NCBI RefSeq assembly: GCF_002007115.1
Contig: NZ_MVAD01000001.1
Coordinates: 2,914,001 to 2,978,000 of the forward strand
Source: Massilia sp. KIM
Lineage (GTDB): Bacteria; Pseudomonadota; Gammaproteobacteria; Burkholderiales; Burkholderiaceae_D
Direction of reading: 5' to 3'
Length of the DNA: 64,000 bases
Below, in pieces: positions 29,982 through 38,752 of the stretch (positions are counted from its first letter, which is position 1; every line of letters begins with the position of its first letter). The notes below the pieces were generated by a model that saw only the letters and a list, made by a program, of their open reading frames with translations, made no database searches and was not told the DNA's origin. The position numbers and the translations under genes were made by a program.

Positions 29982-30236
29982 ATGAGCTTGCAGGATCAGT
30001 TCATCCAGGCCCAGCAGGATTCGAAGAATCTGTCCGAACGTCCGGACAACATGACCTTGCTGAAGATTTACGCCCTGTTCAAGCAGGGTTCGGTGGGCGA
30101 CGTGAGCGGCGAGCGTCCGGGCATGACCGACTTCGTCAACCGCGCCAAGTACGACGCCTGGGCCGCGCTCAAGGGCACCTCGCAGGAAGACGCCCAGCAG
30201 CAGTACATCGACCTGATCGAAGAGCTCAAGGGCTGA
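29982..30236 (+). CDS. Acyl-CoA-binding protein
   Basis: 84 residues, matching the compact ACBP fold. MTLLKIYALFKQGSVGD and KYDAWAALKGTSQEDA carry the ligand-binding Tyr/Lys/Trp residues of the family. It binds long-chain acyl-CoA esters in the cytosol. The start at 29982 has AGGAG at the right spacing; the upstream extension is not conserved. A plausible -10 (TAAGAT) lies upstream. The next gene is linked to polyhydroxyalkanoate storage. Confidence 0.93.
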   Translation: MSLQDQFIQAQQDSKNLSERPDNMTLLKIYALFKQGSVGDVSGERPGMTDFVNRAKYDAWAALKGTSQEDAQQQYIDLIEELKG

Positions 30237-30278
30237 TCGGGCTGCGGCGCCGCGACGGCGCCGCGCGCAGGCTCCCGC

Positions 30279-30560
30279 TCAGGCGGGCGTAAACACCTTG
30301 CGCATCTTCTCCGTGACCTTTGCCTGGATCATGGGCGCGAAGGCGCTCATGAACATCCCCAGGCGGATGCTGAGCGCGGCGCTCTGCCCGTCCAGCACCA
30401 GGTCGCCGTCCACGCCGCTGCGCTCGAAGCGCAGCACGTCCCCGTCCCACCGGCACGCCAGTCCATATTCCGCCGCCAGGCGCTGCGCCACCTGCTCGGC
30501 CGCCGTGCGCGCCGCGTCGAGGCTGAGCGCATGCTGCTGGACGATCTTGAATTCCGCCAT
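30279..30560 (-). CDS. Polyhydroxyalkanoic acid system family protein
   Basis: 93 residues. The pattern AEFKIVQQHALSLDAARTAAE ... CRWDGDVLRFERSGVDGDL ... GMFMSAFAPMIQAKV matches the small PHA-granule-region protein family (PHA_gran_rgn). The role at storage granules is poorly defined. AAGGAAG lies 6 bp upstream of the chosen ATG. It converges on the acyl-CoA-binding protein gene. Confidence 0.85.
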   Translation of the reverse strand: MAEFKIVQQHALSLDAARTAAEQVAQRLAAEYGLACRWDGDVLRFERSGVDGDLVLDGQSAALSIRLGMFMSAFAPMIQAKVTEKMRKVFTPA

Positions 30561-30641
30561 TGACCACTTCCTTCCACATCGATTGCAAGACAATCCGCAA
30601 TGATGCCATTTGGAAGCGGTCTGTGCCAGCGGCTCTCTCCA

Positions 30642-30878
30642 TCATTTTCTATTCCAAAGAAAGGCTATTCCCAAAAAAAATAGAGCGCACACAAAATAGA
30701 AAACGACGAATCCATAAAATGCGCCTGGCTGAACGCTAACTTCATAAACCGATCTGCCCGCTGTACGGGTGTCCACGACAACCCTTCCAACCACCAAGGC
30801 ATAAGTTGCGTAGATCCCAGTCGCGATTCCGCCAATGGCGCTGCTCAAGGGAAGTAACTTAACGAGAAAATCAAACAT
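30642..30878 (-). CDS. Small two-TM membrane protein, orphan next to Rhs remnant
   Basis: 78 residues, not recognised. Two hydrophobic segments (about 8-30 and 52-74) are separated by a polar loop (DTRTAGRSVYEVSVQPG), with a basic C-terminus (WNRK). Base composition is clearly lower in GC than in neighbouring genes, suggesting transfer. The start lies 18 bp after the stop of a decayed Rhs C-terminus on the same strand, exactly where Rhs loci carry their immunity gene. A membrane immunity protein is therefore possible; a stray gene is the alternative. The ribosome site is weak. Confidence 0.6.
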   Translation of the reverse strand: MFDFLVKLLPLSSAIGGIATGIYATYALVVGRVVVDTRTAGRSVYEVSVQPGAFYGFVVFYFVCALFFLGIAFLWNRK

Positions 30879-30896
30879 AAATCAGCTGTGACCCCA

Positions 30897-31277
30897 CTAT
30901 TGTCCTTCCAACGTGTACTGAAGAGAAGCATCGATGGCGAAGCCAATAGCGCTGCTGCCGCTGGTTGCACCCATGTATCGGGATCGACGTCCTTCTGCGG
31001 GTTGTTGCTAGCGTAAGCCTACCTTGAAGCTGTTGCCTGTATTCGCGTCCGTCGCTGGTGCATCAATGCTCAGGAATCGTCCAGCTACACGATCATACTA
31101 GCGCTGCTGAACCCAGTCAGCCCGCTATCGCTCGCGGCGCCGTGTCCGGTGAAACCAATCCTTGTCGCCGCTTTCGATGCGACATTAGCGTACGGGTCAT
31201 ACATTGTCCCGCTCGCTGTCGACAGCAGCGCTCTCGTTGGTGCGGACTATCGGGCTGCCAAGCCCATCCGTATGAAT
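30897..31277 (-). pseudogene. Rhs/YD-repeat protein, decayed C-terminal remnant
   Basis: Minus-strand reading gives successive Rhs core signatures in different frames: IHTDGLGSPIVRTNE (from 31277), then YDPYANVAS...RIGFTGH (from 31201), then GRFLSIDAPATDANTG (from 31082), then AYASNNPQKDVDPD (from 31018), and a short tail ending at the TAG at 30897-30899. The shifts between islands are not multiples of three, and in-frame stops occur (31278-31280, 31085-31087, 31008-31010). The gene is dead. Most of the Rhs body upstream is missing. Confidence 0.85.
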
Positions 31278-31447
31278 CTACGCCAAGGTGACGCGCACGC
31301 GCTGTTGCCGGCGCTGACACCGGGGCCGCCTGGCGCCGGGCCGGCCCTGGCGCGGGCGGCTTTAGAGCGGCATCAATTGATGAGCCTCAATGCCAGCCTC
31401 GACGGGCGCGACACCATGGAGACGCAGCCACCAAGCAAGGAGTCGAC
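31278..31447. other. Non-coding stretch between Rhs remnant and metalloprotease
   Basis: No convincing gene. GC rises from the Rhs remnant towards the protease gene, so the junction of foreign and native DNA probably falls around 31290-31330. Confidence 0.4.
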
Positions 31448-32872
31448 ATGGAACCACGTGCCCTGCTGCCGGTCGGTCCCGAGGCGCCGGAGCGCGCCCA
31501 GGCGCCGGTACGCCTCAATCCCACCCCGAGCGCCGCCTACCTCCCGCCCCAGCGCGCCGCGCGCCTGCTGGAAGGCATCGACCAGCCCGGCGAGGAGGAG
31601 CCGGCTGAGCCGCCGCCCCTGCCGCATGCCTTCGGCGCGCGCGTGCTGATGTGGAAGCAGGATCCCTCGGTGAGCGAAATCGGCACCCGTCACGCCTTCC
31701 TGCCGGGCGTGGTGCTGGCCGGCCCGCGCGACGCCCGCATCGCGCCGGGCGAGCCCGGCATCGCGGCGGTCGAGCCGAACGCCTTCGGCGACTTCGTCAC
31801 CCAGCCCGACACCCCCCAGTTCGACGCCGTCCACACCTTCGCCGTGGTGCGCCAGACCCTCACCATGTACCAGCGCGCCCTGCTCGCGGCCGGCATCGAC
31901 ATGCCCCTGCCCTGGCAGTGGAACAGCAGCATCGACACCAGCCCGCTGCGCATCTACCCCTACGGCCTGCCGAACGTGATGAACGCCTTCTACAGCCGTT
32001 CCCAGGCCTGCCTCAAGTTCGGCGACTTCATTCCCAGCGGCGCCAGCGAGCGGGTGTATACCTGCCGCTCCTTCGACATCGTGGCCCACGAGACCGCCCA
32101 CGCGGTGCTGGACGGGATCAAGCCGCGCTGGCTGCTGGCCGACGCCCCGCCCCAGACCGGCGGGCTGCACGAAGCCTTCGGCGACCTCACCGCGATCTTC
32201 CTGGCCCTGTCCCAGCTCGACCAGTGCGAGGCGGTGGTGGCCCAGACCAAGGCGCGCCTGCACGACAAGTCCTTCCTGTCCGACATCGCCGAGCAGTTCG
32301 GCATCGCCCTGGGTTCCGGCTCCAGCCTGCGCAACGCCGACAACGACCTCAGGCTGGGCGAAGCCGGCACCCAGGTGCACGCCATCTCCCAGGTCTTCAC
32401 CGGCGCGGTGTTCGACGTGCTGGCCGACCTGTTCGCCCACGAACGCGATCCGGCGCGCGAGGACGACGCCGCCGTGCTGCACCGGGTCGCGGCCTACCTG
32501 CGCGGGGTGGTGCTGCGCGCCCTGATCGCCGCGCCCGAGGCCGCCGCCAGCTATGCCGACGTGGTCAACGAGATGCTGCGCATCGTCGGCGAGGACGGTC
32601 AGCCCCTCATCTACGCCAACTTCATCCGCAACCAGTTCGCCCGGCGCGAGGTGGTCGAGGCCGGCCCGGCCGCGCTCGACTACCAGCCCGGCACCCTGCT
32701 CGCGCCCTGCGTCTGCGACGCACCGGGGGCGCGCCAGGACCGCCATGCCTGCTGCGGCACCATGCAGTTGCCTGAATACCATCGTGCCGAGCGGGTGCTG
32801 GCGGGCGAGGTGCAGGCCCTGGCGCGCTGGTGCGCCCATAATGGACGCCTTGGCGGGGGGCAGCTGGCATGA
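31448..32872 (+). CDS. Thermolysin-like zinc metalloprotease (gluzincin)
   Basis: 474 residues. Zinc site HETAH at 214-218, third ligand Glu242 in GGLHEAFGD, and a catalytic-type His311 in TQVHAISQVF. This is the order and context of M4/thermolysin-like peptidases. There is no signal peptide and no recognisable propeptide; the first about 60 residues are Pro-rich. Cys pairs near the C-terminus (CVCDA, CCGTM) are unusual for the family. AAGGAG is 6 bp before the ATG. Its stop overlaps the start of the emfourin-like gene (ATGA), so protease and inhibitor are made together. It is probably cytosolic or exported by a non-Sec route. The substrate is unknown. Confidence 0.85.
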   Translation: MEPRALLPVGPEAPERAQAPVRLNPTPSAAYLPPQRAARLLEGIDQPGEEEPAEPPPLPHAFGARVLMWKQDPSVSEIGTRHAFLPGVVLAGPRDARIAPGEPGIAAVEPNAFGDFVTQPDTPQFDAVHTFAVVRQTLTMYQRALLAAGIDMPLPWQWNSSIDTSPLRIYPYGLPNVMNAFYSRSQACLKFGDFIPSGASERVYTCRSFDIVAHETAHAVLDGIKPRWLLADAPPQTGGLHEAFGDLTAIFLALSQLDQCEAVVAQTKARLHDKSFLSDIAEQFGIALGSGSSLRNADNDLRLGEAGTQVHAISQVFTGAVFDVLADLFAHERDPAREDDAAVLHRVAAYLRGVVLRALIAAPEAAASYADVVNEMLRIVGEDGQPLIYANFIRNQFARREVVEAGPAALDYQPGTLLAPCVCDAPGARQDRHACCGTMQLPEYHRAERVLAGEVQALARWCAHNGRLGGGQLA

Positions 32873-33144
32873 AGATCAGCGCACGCGCCTGCGGCGGATT
32901 CGCCGGCCTTGCCGAGTCCTACGAGCTCGACACGACCGCCCGGCCCGAAGGTCCCGGGCTCGAGACCCTGCTGAGGCGTCTCGACTTCTTCAGGGCCGAC
33001 CCGCGCTGCGCCCTGGGCGCGGACATGCCGCGCTGGGAAATCACGGTGGAGGACGGCGCACGCTGCCATACGGTGTTCGTGCGCGAGGACGGCAGCGACG
33101 AGGACTGGCAGGCCCTGCTCGACGGCCTGCGCCGCAGCGCCTGA
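32869..33144 (+). CDS. Emfourin-like protease inhibitor
   Basis: 91 residues. MKISARACGGFAGLAESYELDT, with the GGFAGL motif, and the WEITVEDGARCHTVFV strand pattern resemble emfourin, the small inhibitor encoded beside protealysin-type M4 proteases. It overlaps the upstream protease gene by 4 bp. The expected role is to hold the protease inactive in the cytoplasm. The family assignment rests on motif memory and the gene pairing rather than an alignment. Confidence 0.78.
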   Translation: MKISARACGGFAGLAESYELDTTARPEGPGLETLLRRLDFFRADPRCALGADMPRWEITVEDGARCHTVFVREDGSDEDWQALLDGLRRSA

Positions 33145-33419
33145 ACCCGGCGGCGGCGGCCCGGGGAGCGCCGCCCGGGTGGCCGGCGACGCGCGCCCGG
33201 CCGGGCCGAAGCGGGGACGCACAAGCCTGTCAAAATGGCACGATCGGTCGTCTTTTCCCCATTCGCGACGCGGGATAGCCCTTCATTTGCTTATGTGTAT
33301 TGTGTATAAGGCTAATTTGTAGGAAAACCCGAATTGCCCTAAAATACAGTGCTTTGCCATGTCCCGCCGGCCCACCGTTCCGCCCGGCGACGCGACGCCC
33401 CACCATTGATAGGACTGTT

Positions 33420-33743
33420 ATGACCCACGTTGTCACCGAATCGTGCATCCGTTGTCGTTACACCGACTGCGTCGATGTATGCCCGGTAGATTGTTTCCGG
33501 GAAGGCCCGAATTTCCTTGCCATCGACCCTGACGAGTGCATCGACTGCGCCGTCTGCGTGGCCGAATGCCCGGTGAATGCAATCTATGCCGAAGAGGACG
33601 TGCCTGGCGATCAGCAGCAATTTATCAAACTCAACGCGGACCTGGCGCGCCACTGGCCTTCGATCACCAAGACGAAGCCGGCCCTGCCCGACGCGGAAGA
33701 GTGGAAAGACGTCAAGAACAAGCTCGACCAACTGGCGCGCTGA
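33420..33743 (+). CDS. fdxA: Seven-iron ferredoxin FdxA
   Basis: 107 residues. It has the N-terminal cluster motif [17 protein letters not shown] and a second motif [12 protein letters not shown], typical of [3Fe-4S][4Fe-4S] ferredoxins. It is a cytosolic electron carrier. The start at 33420 has AGGA upstream; the frame stays open further upstream but is not conserved. The next gene encodes a ferredoxin-NADP reductase-type enzyme, a plausible partner. Confidence 0.95.
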   Translation: MTHVVTESCIRCRYTDCVDVCPVDCFREGPNFLAIDPDECIDCAVCVAECPVNAIYAEEDVPGDQQQFIKLNADLARHWPSITKTKPALPDAEEWKDVKNKLDQLAR

Positions 33744-33863
33744 CGCGGCGCCGGCGTCCCCCAGCGCCCGCCTGCGGCGCGGCCGACGCCGGCAGGGTGT
33801 CGCTATCGATGGCACACTGGCTGCCATCGTCCCCCTCCATTCAAAATCACAGGAAGCAAGCGC

Positions 33864-34961
33864 ATGACTATCAATGCCACCCCGGAAGCGGGCAGCATCG
33901 CTCCCAACAGCTCGTTTGCCGGCGCCATCGAAGCGGACGCCGTGATCATCGGCGCGGGCCCGGTCGGACTGTTCCAGGTCTTCGAACTCGGCCTGCTGGA
34001 AATCAAGGCCCACGTCATCGATTCGCTGCCGGCCGTCGGCGGCCAGTGCGTGGAACTGTATCCGGACAAGCCGATCTATGACATCCCGGCGGTGCCGGTG
34101 TGCACCGGCCAGGAACTGACCGACAACCTGCTCAAGCAGATCGAGCCTTTCGACCCGACCTTCCACCTGGGCCAGGAAGTCACGACCGTGCAGCGCCGCG
34201 AAGACCAGCGCTTCAACGTCGAGACCTCGACCGGCACCCGTTTCATCACCAAGACCATCTTCATCGCCGCCGGCGTGGGTTCCTTCCAGGCCCGCACCAT
34301 CAAGGTGGACGGCATCGACAAGTTCGAGAACAGCCAGCTGTTCTACCGCGTCAAGGAACCTGCCCTGTTCGAGGGCAAGAACCTGGTCATCTGCGGCGGC
34401 GGCGACTCGGCCCTGGACTGGGCCCTGAACTTCGTCGGCAAGGCCGAGTCGGTCGTGCTGGTGCACCGCCGCGAGGACTTCCGCGCCGCCCCGGCCTCGG
34501 TCGCCAAGATGAAGCAGCTGTGCGACGAGTACGAGATGCAGCTGATCACCGGCCAGGTCACCGGCTTCGACGAGAAGGACGGCAAGCTGAGCGAAGTGAA
34601 GGTCACCGGCGCCGACGGCGTCACCCGCCGCGTGCCGCTGGACATGCTGCTGGTGTTCTTCGGCCTGTCGCCGAAGCTGGGTCCGATCGCCGAATGGGGC
34701 CTGGACATCGAGCGCAAGCAGCTCAAGGTCATGGATACCGAGAAATTCGAGACCAATGTGCCGGGCATCTTCGCGGTGGGTGACATCAACACCTACCCGG
34801 GCAAGAAGAAGCTGATCCTGTCGGGCTTCCACGAGGCCGCGCTGGCCGCCTTCGGCGCCGCGCCCTACATCTTCCCGGACAAGAAGATCCACATGCAGTA
34901 CACCACCACCTCGCCAAAGCTGCACAAGATCCTCGGCGTCGAGACCCCAGTGTTCGACTGA
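33864..34961 (+). CDS. Ferredoxin-NADP reductase, thioredoxin-reductase-like type
   Basis: 365 residues. FAD motif [11 protein letters not shown] near 29-39, NADPH motif [13 protein letters not shown] near 174-186, and C-terminal [15 protein letters not shown]. The redox-active CxxC of thioredoxin reductase is absent, which marks the type-2 ferredoxin/flavodoxin-NADP reductases. It moves electrons between NADPH and ferredoxin. It lies 120 bp after fdxA. Confidence 0.93.
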   Translation: MTINATPEAGSIAPNSSFAGAIEADAVIIGAGPVGLFQVFELGLLEIKAHVIDSLPAVGGQCVELYPDKPIYDIPAVPVCTGQELTDNLLKQIEPFDPTFHLGQEVTTVQRREDQRFNVETSTGTRFITKTIFIAAGVGSFQARTIKVDGIDKFENSQLFYRVKEPALFEGKNLVICGGGDSALDWALNFVGKAESVVLVHRREDFRAAPASVAKMKQLCDEYEMQLITGQVTGFDEKDGKLSEVKVTGADGVTRRVPLDMLLVFFGLSPKLGPIAEWGLDIERKQLKVMDTEKFETNVPGIFAVGDINTYPGKKKLILSGFHEAALAAFGAAPYIFPDKKIHMQYTTTSPKLHKILGVETPVFD

Positions 34962-34980
34962 GTGCCTTCCGCATAGCGAC

Positions 34981-35011
34981 ATGCCGCCCTTCTGGGCGGC
35001 ATTTTTTTTGT
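34981..35011 (+). terminator. Intrinsic terminator after the ferredoxin reductase gene
   Basis: Nine-pair stem ATGCCGCCC/GGGCGGCAT with loop TTCT, followed by eight T. Confidence 0.92.
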
Positions 35012-35180
35012 CCTTAAGGAAGAGCATGTTGCGCTTTTGGTAAGGTCGGGACAATGCGGCAGGGTATGTACAGCCTTCTTGACGGCGCAATCCGCCTTAT
35101 GTGGGACGCCTCACGGAACCGCGCTGCACAACTATGCTACAAGTGAACAAACGGTATCGCAGTCATTGAAAACGCCTATT

Positions 35181-35209
35181 TCCACAAGTAAATGACTATC
35201 CCATATAAT
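35181..35209 (+). promoter_or_regulatory. Sigma-70-like promoter of phaZ
   Basis: TATAAT at 35204-35209 with TCCACA 17 bp further upstream (35181-35186), ending about 57 bp before the phaZ start. Confidence 0.5.
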
Positions 35210-35266
35210 TGACGATAGCTCAGCGCAAACGATTGCGACGCGACCTGTCCATTGAAGGAATTACCT

Positions 35267-36502
35267 ATGCTTTACCAACTGCACGAGATGCAACGCTCCT
35301 TCCTGACCCCACTGATGCAGTGGGCCGATGCGTCCTCGAAACTGTTTTCCAACCCCGTCTCGCCGTTCGCGCACACCCCGTTTTCCCAGCGTATCGCCGC
35401 CGGCTACGAGCTGATGTACCGCCTGGGCAAGGATTACGAAAAGCCCGCCTTCGGCATCAAGACCGTCCCGATCAAGGGCGAAGAAGTCGGCATCATGGAG
35501 CGCACGGTGATCGAAAAGCCGTTCTGCAAGCTGCTCCACTTCAAGAAAGACATGAGCGACCAGGCCTTCCAGGCGCTCGACCAGCCCGCCGTGCTGGTGG
35601 TCGCTCCGCTCTCGGGCCACCACGCCACCCTGCTGCGCGACACCGTGCGCGCCCTGCTGGTCGACCACGACGTCTACATCACCGACTGGACCGATGCGCG
35701 CATGGTGCCGTTGTCGAACGGTCCCTTCCACCTGGCCGACTACATCTATTACGTGCAGGACTTCATCCGCCTGCTCGGCCCCGAGGTGCACGTGATCTCG
35801 GTGTGCCAGCCGACGGTGCCGGTGCTGGCCGCGATCTCGCTAATGGCCAGCAACAAGGATCCGAAGCTGCCCAAGACCATGACCATGATGGGCGGCCCGA
35901 TCGACCCGCGCAAGTCGCCGACCGCGGTCAACGACCTGGCAATGCAGAAGCCCTACTCGTGGTTCGAGAACACCGTGATCTATTCGGTGCCGGGCAATTA
36001 CCCGGGCTTCGGCCGCAAGGTCTACCCGGGCTTCCTCCAGCACGCCGGCTTCATTGCCATGAACCCGGGCCGCCACGCCCAGAGCCACCGCGAGTTCTAC
36101 CAGCACCTGGTGCGCGGCGACGACGACTCGGCCGAGGCGCACCGTCAGTTCTACGACGAATACAACGCCGTGCTCGACATGCCGGCCGAGTACTACCTCG
36201 ACACCATCAAGACCGTGTTCCAGGAATTCGCCCTGCCCAAGGGGACCTGGGAAGTGGGCGGCCAGCTGGTGCGTCCGCAGGACATCGAGAACGTGGCGCT
36301 CTTGACCGTCGAAGGCGAACTGGACGATATCTCGGGCCTGGGCCAGACCCGCGCCGCGCACGACCTGTGCACCGGGATCCCGCCGGAAATGCACCAGGAT
36401 TTCGTGGTGCCGAAGGCAGGCCACTACGGCATCTTCTCGGGCCGCCGCTGGCGCGAGATCGTGTGTCCGAAGATCACCGAGTTCATCAAGGCGCACCGCT
36501 GA
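35267..36502 (+). CDS. phaZ: Intracellular polyhydroxyalkanoate depolymerase
   Basis: 411 residues. It degrades stored polyhydroxybutyrate. A Cys takes the place of the lipase-box Ser (Cys180 in VISVCQPTVP), as in the intracellular PhaZ1 family. Acid and His partners are likely in VEGELDDISG and KAGHYGIFSG. No signal peptide. AAGGAA precedes the ATG at the correct distance; the TTG five codons upstream is within that ribosome site and was not chosen. Confidence 0.95.
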   Translation: MLYQLHEMQRSFLTPLMQWADASSKLFSNPVSPFAHTPFSQRIAAGYELMYRLGKDYEKPAFGIKTVPIKGEEVGIMERTVIEKPFCKLLHFKKDMSDQAFQALDQPAVLVVAPLSGHHATLLRDTVRALLVDHDVYITDWTDARMVPLSNGPFHLADYIYYVQDFIRLLGPEVHVISVCQPTVPVLAAISLMASNKDPKLPKTMTMMGGPIDPRKSPTAVNDLAMQKPYSWFENTVIYSVPGNYPGFGRKVYPGFLQHAGFIAMNPGRHAQSHREFYQHLVRGDDDSAEAHRQFYDEYNAVLDMPAEYYLDTIKTVFQEFALPKGTWEVGGQLVRPQDIENVALLTVEGELDDISGLGQTRAAHDLCTGIPPEMHQDFVVPKAGHYGIFSGRRWREIVCPKITEFIKAHR

Positions 36503-36553
36503 GCGGTTGCCGAATGGGGCGCCAGCGATGGCGCTTCATTCTCACGGTCATCC

Positions 36554-36679
36554 CACGTCATCAGCCGGTTATAGCACGTCATCAGCCGGCCATAGCACGT
36601 CATCAACCGGCAATAGCATGTCATCTGCCGGCCTTAGCACGTCATCAGCCGGCCATAGCACTTCATCCTGCAGCCCCAA
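36554..36679. repeat. 21-bp tandem array next to inverted-repeat element 3
   Basis: Five contiguous 21-bp units beginning CACGTCATCAGCCGG start at 36554, 36575, 36596, 36617 and 36638, plus a degenerate sixth. Units differ at a few positions. The array runs directly into the arm starting AAAACGTCATCCCC, whose edge resembles the unit. There are no spacers, so this is not a CRISPR. Confidence 0.9.
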
Positions 36680-36768
36680 AACGTCATCCCCGCGCAGGCG
36701 GGGATCCAAGTTCAGCACTGCCGTAACGCATGCAAACTTGGATCCCCGCCTCCGCGGGGATGACGTTT
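36678..36768. repeat. Intergenic inverted-repeat (BIME/REP-like) element, copy 3
   Basis: Arms at 36678-36712 and 36734-36768 face each other with only 21 bp between. Each carries an ATCCCCGC...GCGGGGAT hairpin. This subtype has CCCC where copies 1 and 4 have TCCC, with compensating changes on the other side of the hairpin. Confidence 0.9.
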
Positions 36769-36848
36769 CGTAGCTAGCAGATGATATCCGCGCCGTAGTC
36801 GGCGACCGTTCACGCGTTCACCAGTTCAGGCGCGGGACGGCGCGTCAT

Positions 36849-37202
36849 TCACTTCGCCACCACGACCTCTGTAACCACCCCAGTCGCAATCGCCACCAGC
36901 GCATACCGGCTCCCCGCCTGCACCCACTGATGCCCGCGCGGCGGCTCGCTGAGCCGATGCCCGCGCCAGTTCTCGATCACGTACTGATGAGCGCGATAGC
37001 GCGGCGGCAGCTGTTCGCCGCGCGTCAAATCGCCATTGCTGCGCACGCTGCGATAGCCTGCCCCCGGCTTGCCCTTGGCCGCCGCGGCCTGCGCCTCCAG
37101 TGCCGGCTTGCCGGCCTGTGGCCCCTGCTGTCCCCTCGCGTGCGCGCCCTGGCCGCCCGACAGGAGCGCGGCAAGCAAGACTGGTACGATCAACTCGTTC
37201 AT
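36849..37202 (-). CDS. RcnB-family periplasmic protein
   Basis: 117 residues. The N-terminal hydrophobic stretch ([17 protein letters not shown]) looks like a signal peptide. The C-terminal part, with [31 protein letters not shown], matches the RcnB family (nickel/cobalt homeostasis protein and relatives). No metal transporter gene is adjacent, so a role in nickel handling is only by family. A purine-rich GTAAGG precedes the ATG. Confidence 0.82.
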   Translation of the reverse strand: MNELIVPVLLAALLSGGQGAHARGQQGPQAGKPALEAQAAAAKGKPGAGYRSVRSNGDLTRGEQLPPRYRAHQYVIENWRGHRLSEPPRGHQWVQAGSRYALVAIATGVVTEVVVAK

Positions 37203-37282
37203 CCTTACGCCCTCCCATGCGTCACCCGCGCCCACTACACCACGCACGCACGAGGCCGTCTGTTCGCTCGACCACCAAGTCG

Positions 37283-37336
37283 GCCGCGCGCTTCGCATCG
37301 CCCCGGGGTCGGCCGCGCGCCTCGCATCGCCCCGGG
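37283..37336. repeat. 27-bp direct repeat upstream of rsxB
   Basis: A GTCGGCCGCGCGC(T/C)TCGCATC-containing block followed by GCCCCGG occurs twice in direct succession. It lies just before the rsxB start, so slippage could alter spacing of the control region. Confidence 0.65.
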
Positions 37337-37348
37337 TTTTGGCGGATA

Positions 37349-38059
37349 ATGTCGGCTTTACCGGAAGCGCCCCGCCCTGTGATCAAGACCCTCGCCGACC
37401 AGCTCGAAGACCTGCTGCCGCAGACGCAATGCACCAAGTGCGGCTACCCCGCCTGCCGTCCATATGCGGAGGCGATGGCGCGCGGCGAGGCGGAGATCAA
37501 CCAGTGCCCGCCGGGCGGCATGGAAGGCGTGCGCCGCCTCGCCGCCGCCACCGGCCGACCGGTGATCCCGATCAACCCGGCCAACGGCGTCGAACGCCCG
37601 CGCCCGGTCGCCTTCATCGACGAGTCGCTGTGCATCGGCTGCACCCTCTGCATCCAGGCCTGCCCGGTGGACGCCATCCTGGGCGCGGCCAAGCAGATGC
37701 ACACCATCCTGCCGAGCCTGTGCACCGGCTGCGACCTGTGCGTGGCGCCCTGCCCGGTCGACTGCATCAGCATGATCCCGGCCACCGGCGAACGCACCGG
37801 CTGGGACGCCTGGTCGCAGGTGGACGCCGACGCCGCCCGCGCGCGCCACGATTTCCGCGAGGCGCGCCTGCGCCGCGAGCGCGAAGAAAACGAAGCGCGC
37901 CTGGCCGCCAAGGCCCTGGAAAAGATGCGCGCGGTGACCGCCGAGGTGACCAATACCCCCGAAGAACTGGCCGAGAAAGAACGCAAGCGCGCCATCATCG
38001 CCGCCGCCATGGAGCGCGCGCGCCTGAAAGCCGCTGGCCAGGGCCCCGACAAGACCTGA
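37349..38059 (+). CDS. rsxB: Electron transport complex iron-sulfur protein RsxB/RnfB
   Basis: 236 residues. The N-terminal Fe-S domain has [16 protein letters not shown] and QCPPGG; two ferredoxin motifs follow, [15 protein letters not shown] and [15 protein letters not shown], then a charged helical tail. It lacks the usual N-terminal membrane helix and no other rsx/rnf genes are adjacent, which is the common betaproteobacterial arrangement beside nth. The start ATG at 37349 is a judgement; GTG at 37379 is an alternative. It lies 4 bp upstream of nth. Confidence 0.88.
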   Translation: MSALPEAPRPVIKTLADQLEDLLPQTQCTKCGYPACRPYAEAMARGEAEINQCPPGGMEGVRRLAAATGRPVIPINPANGVERPRPVAFIDESLCIGCTLCIQACPVDAILGAAKQMHTILPSLCTGCDLCVAPCPVDCISMIPATGERTGWDAWSQVDADAARARHDFREARLRREREENEARLAAKALEKMRAVTAEVTNTPEELAEKERKRAIIAAAMERARLKAAGQGPDKT

Positions 38060-38063
38060 GCCG

Positions 38064-38747
38064 ATGAATCCCGCCAAACGCCTCGCCATCTTCACCCGCT
38101 TTCGCGACGCCAACCCCAAGCCGACCACCGAGCTGGAATACACGACGCCCTTCGAGCTGCTGATCGCGGTGCTGCTCTCGGCCCAGTCGACCGACGTGGG
38201 GGTCAACAAGGCCACGCGCCGGCTCTATCCGGTGGCCAATACCCCGCAGCAGATCCTCGACCTGGGGCTGGACGAGCTCAAGACCTATATCTCGACCATC
38301 GGCCTGTACAACACCAAGGCCAAGAACGTGATGGCGACCTGCCAGATCCTGGTCGAGCAGTACGGCGGCGAGGTGCCGCGCTCGCGCGAAGCGCTGGAAG
38401 CCCTTCCGGGCGTGGGCCGCAAGACCGCTAACGTGGTGCTCAACACGGCCTTCGGCGAACCGACCATGGCGGTCGACACCCACATCTTCAGGGTCGCCAA
38501 CCGTACCAAGATCGCGCCGGGCAAGAACGTCGACATCGTCGAGCAGAAGCTGCTCAAGTTCGTCCCCAAGGACTTCCTGCACGACGCCCATCACTGGCTG
38601 ATCCTGCACGGGCGCTACACCTGCGTGGCGCGCAAGCCCAGGTGCTGGAATTGCCTGATCGAGGATTTGTGCGAGTTCAGGGACAAGACGCCCGCGCCCC
38701 CTGGCGTCCTCGATCCGGCGGCCACGGCGGCCGAGGCCGGCGCCTAG
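38064..38747 (+). CDS. nth: Endonuclease III
   Basis: 227 residues. It is a base-excision DNA glycosylase/AP lyase for oxidised pyrimidines. Helix-hairpin-helix LPGVGRKTANVV with catalytic Lys120 and Asp138 (VDTHIFRV). The [4Fe-4S] ligands are Cys187, Cys194, Cys197 and Cys203. These match the E. coli numbering. The C-terminus is extended by about 20 Ala/Pro-rich residues. It is translated directly after rsxB (4 bp gap). Confidence 0.96.
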   Translation: MNPAKRLAIFTRFRDANPKPTTELEYTTPFELLIAVLLSAQSTDVGVNKATRRLYPVANTPQQILDLGLDELKTYISTIGLYNTKAKNVMATCQILVEQYGGEVPRSREALEALPGVGRKTANVVLNTAFGEPTMAVDTHIFRVANRTKIAPGKNVDIVEQKLLKFVPKDFLHDAHHWLILHGRYTCVARKPRCWNCLIEDLCEFRDKTPAPPGVLDPAATAAEAGA

Positions 38748-38752
38748 GAAGC

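Noticed and set aside
31149..31649. 166-codon plus-strand frame over the Rhs remnant
   Set aside because: It overlaps the metalloprotease start in another frame and has shadow-like composition; the minus-strand Rhs reading explains the sequence.
36554..36679. Possible CRISPR array
   Set aside because: Units are contiguous 21-mers without spacers and there are no cas genes.
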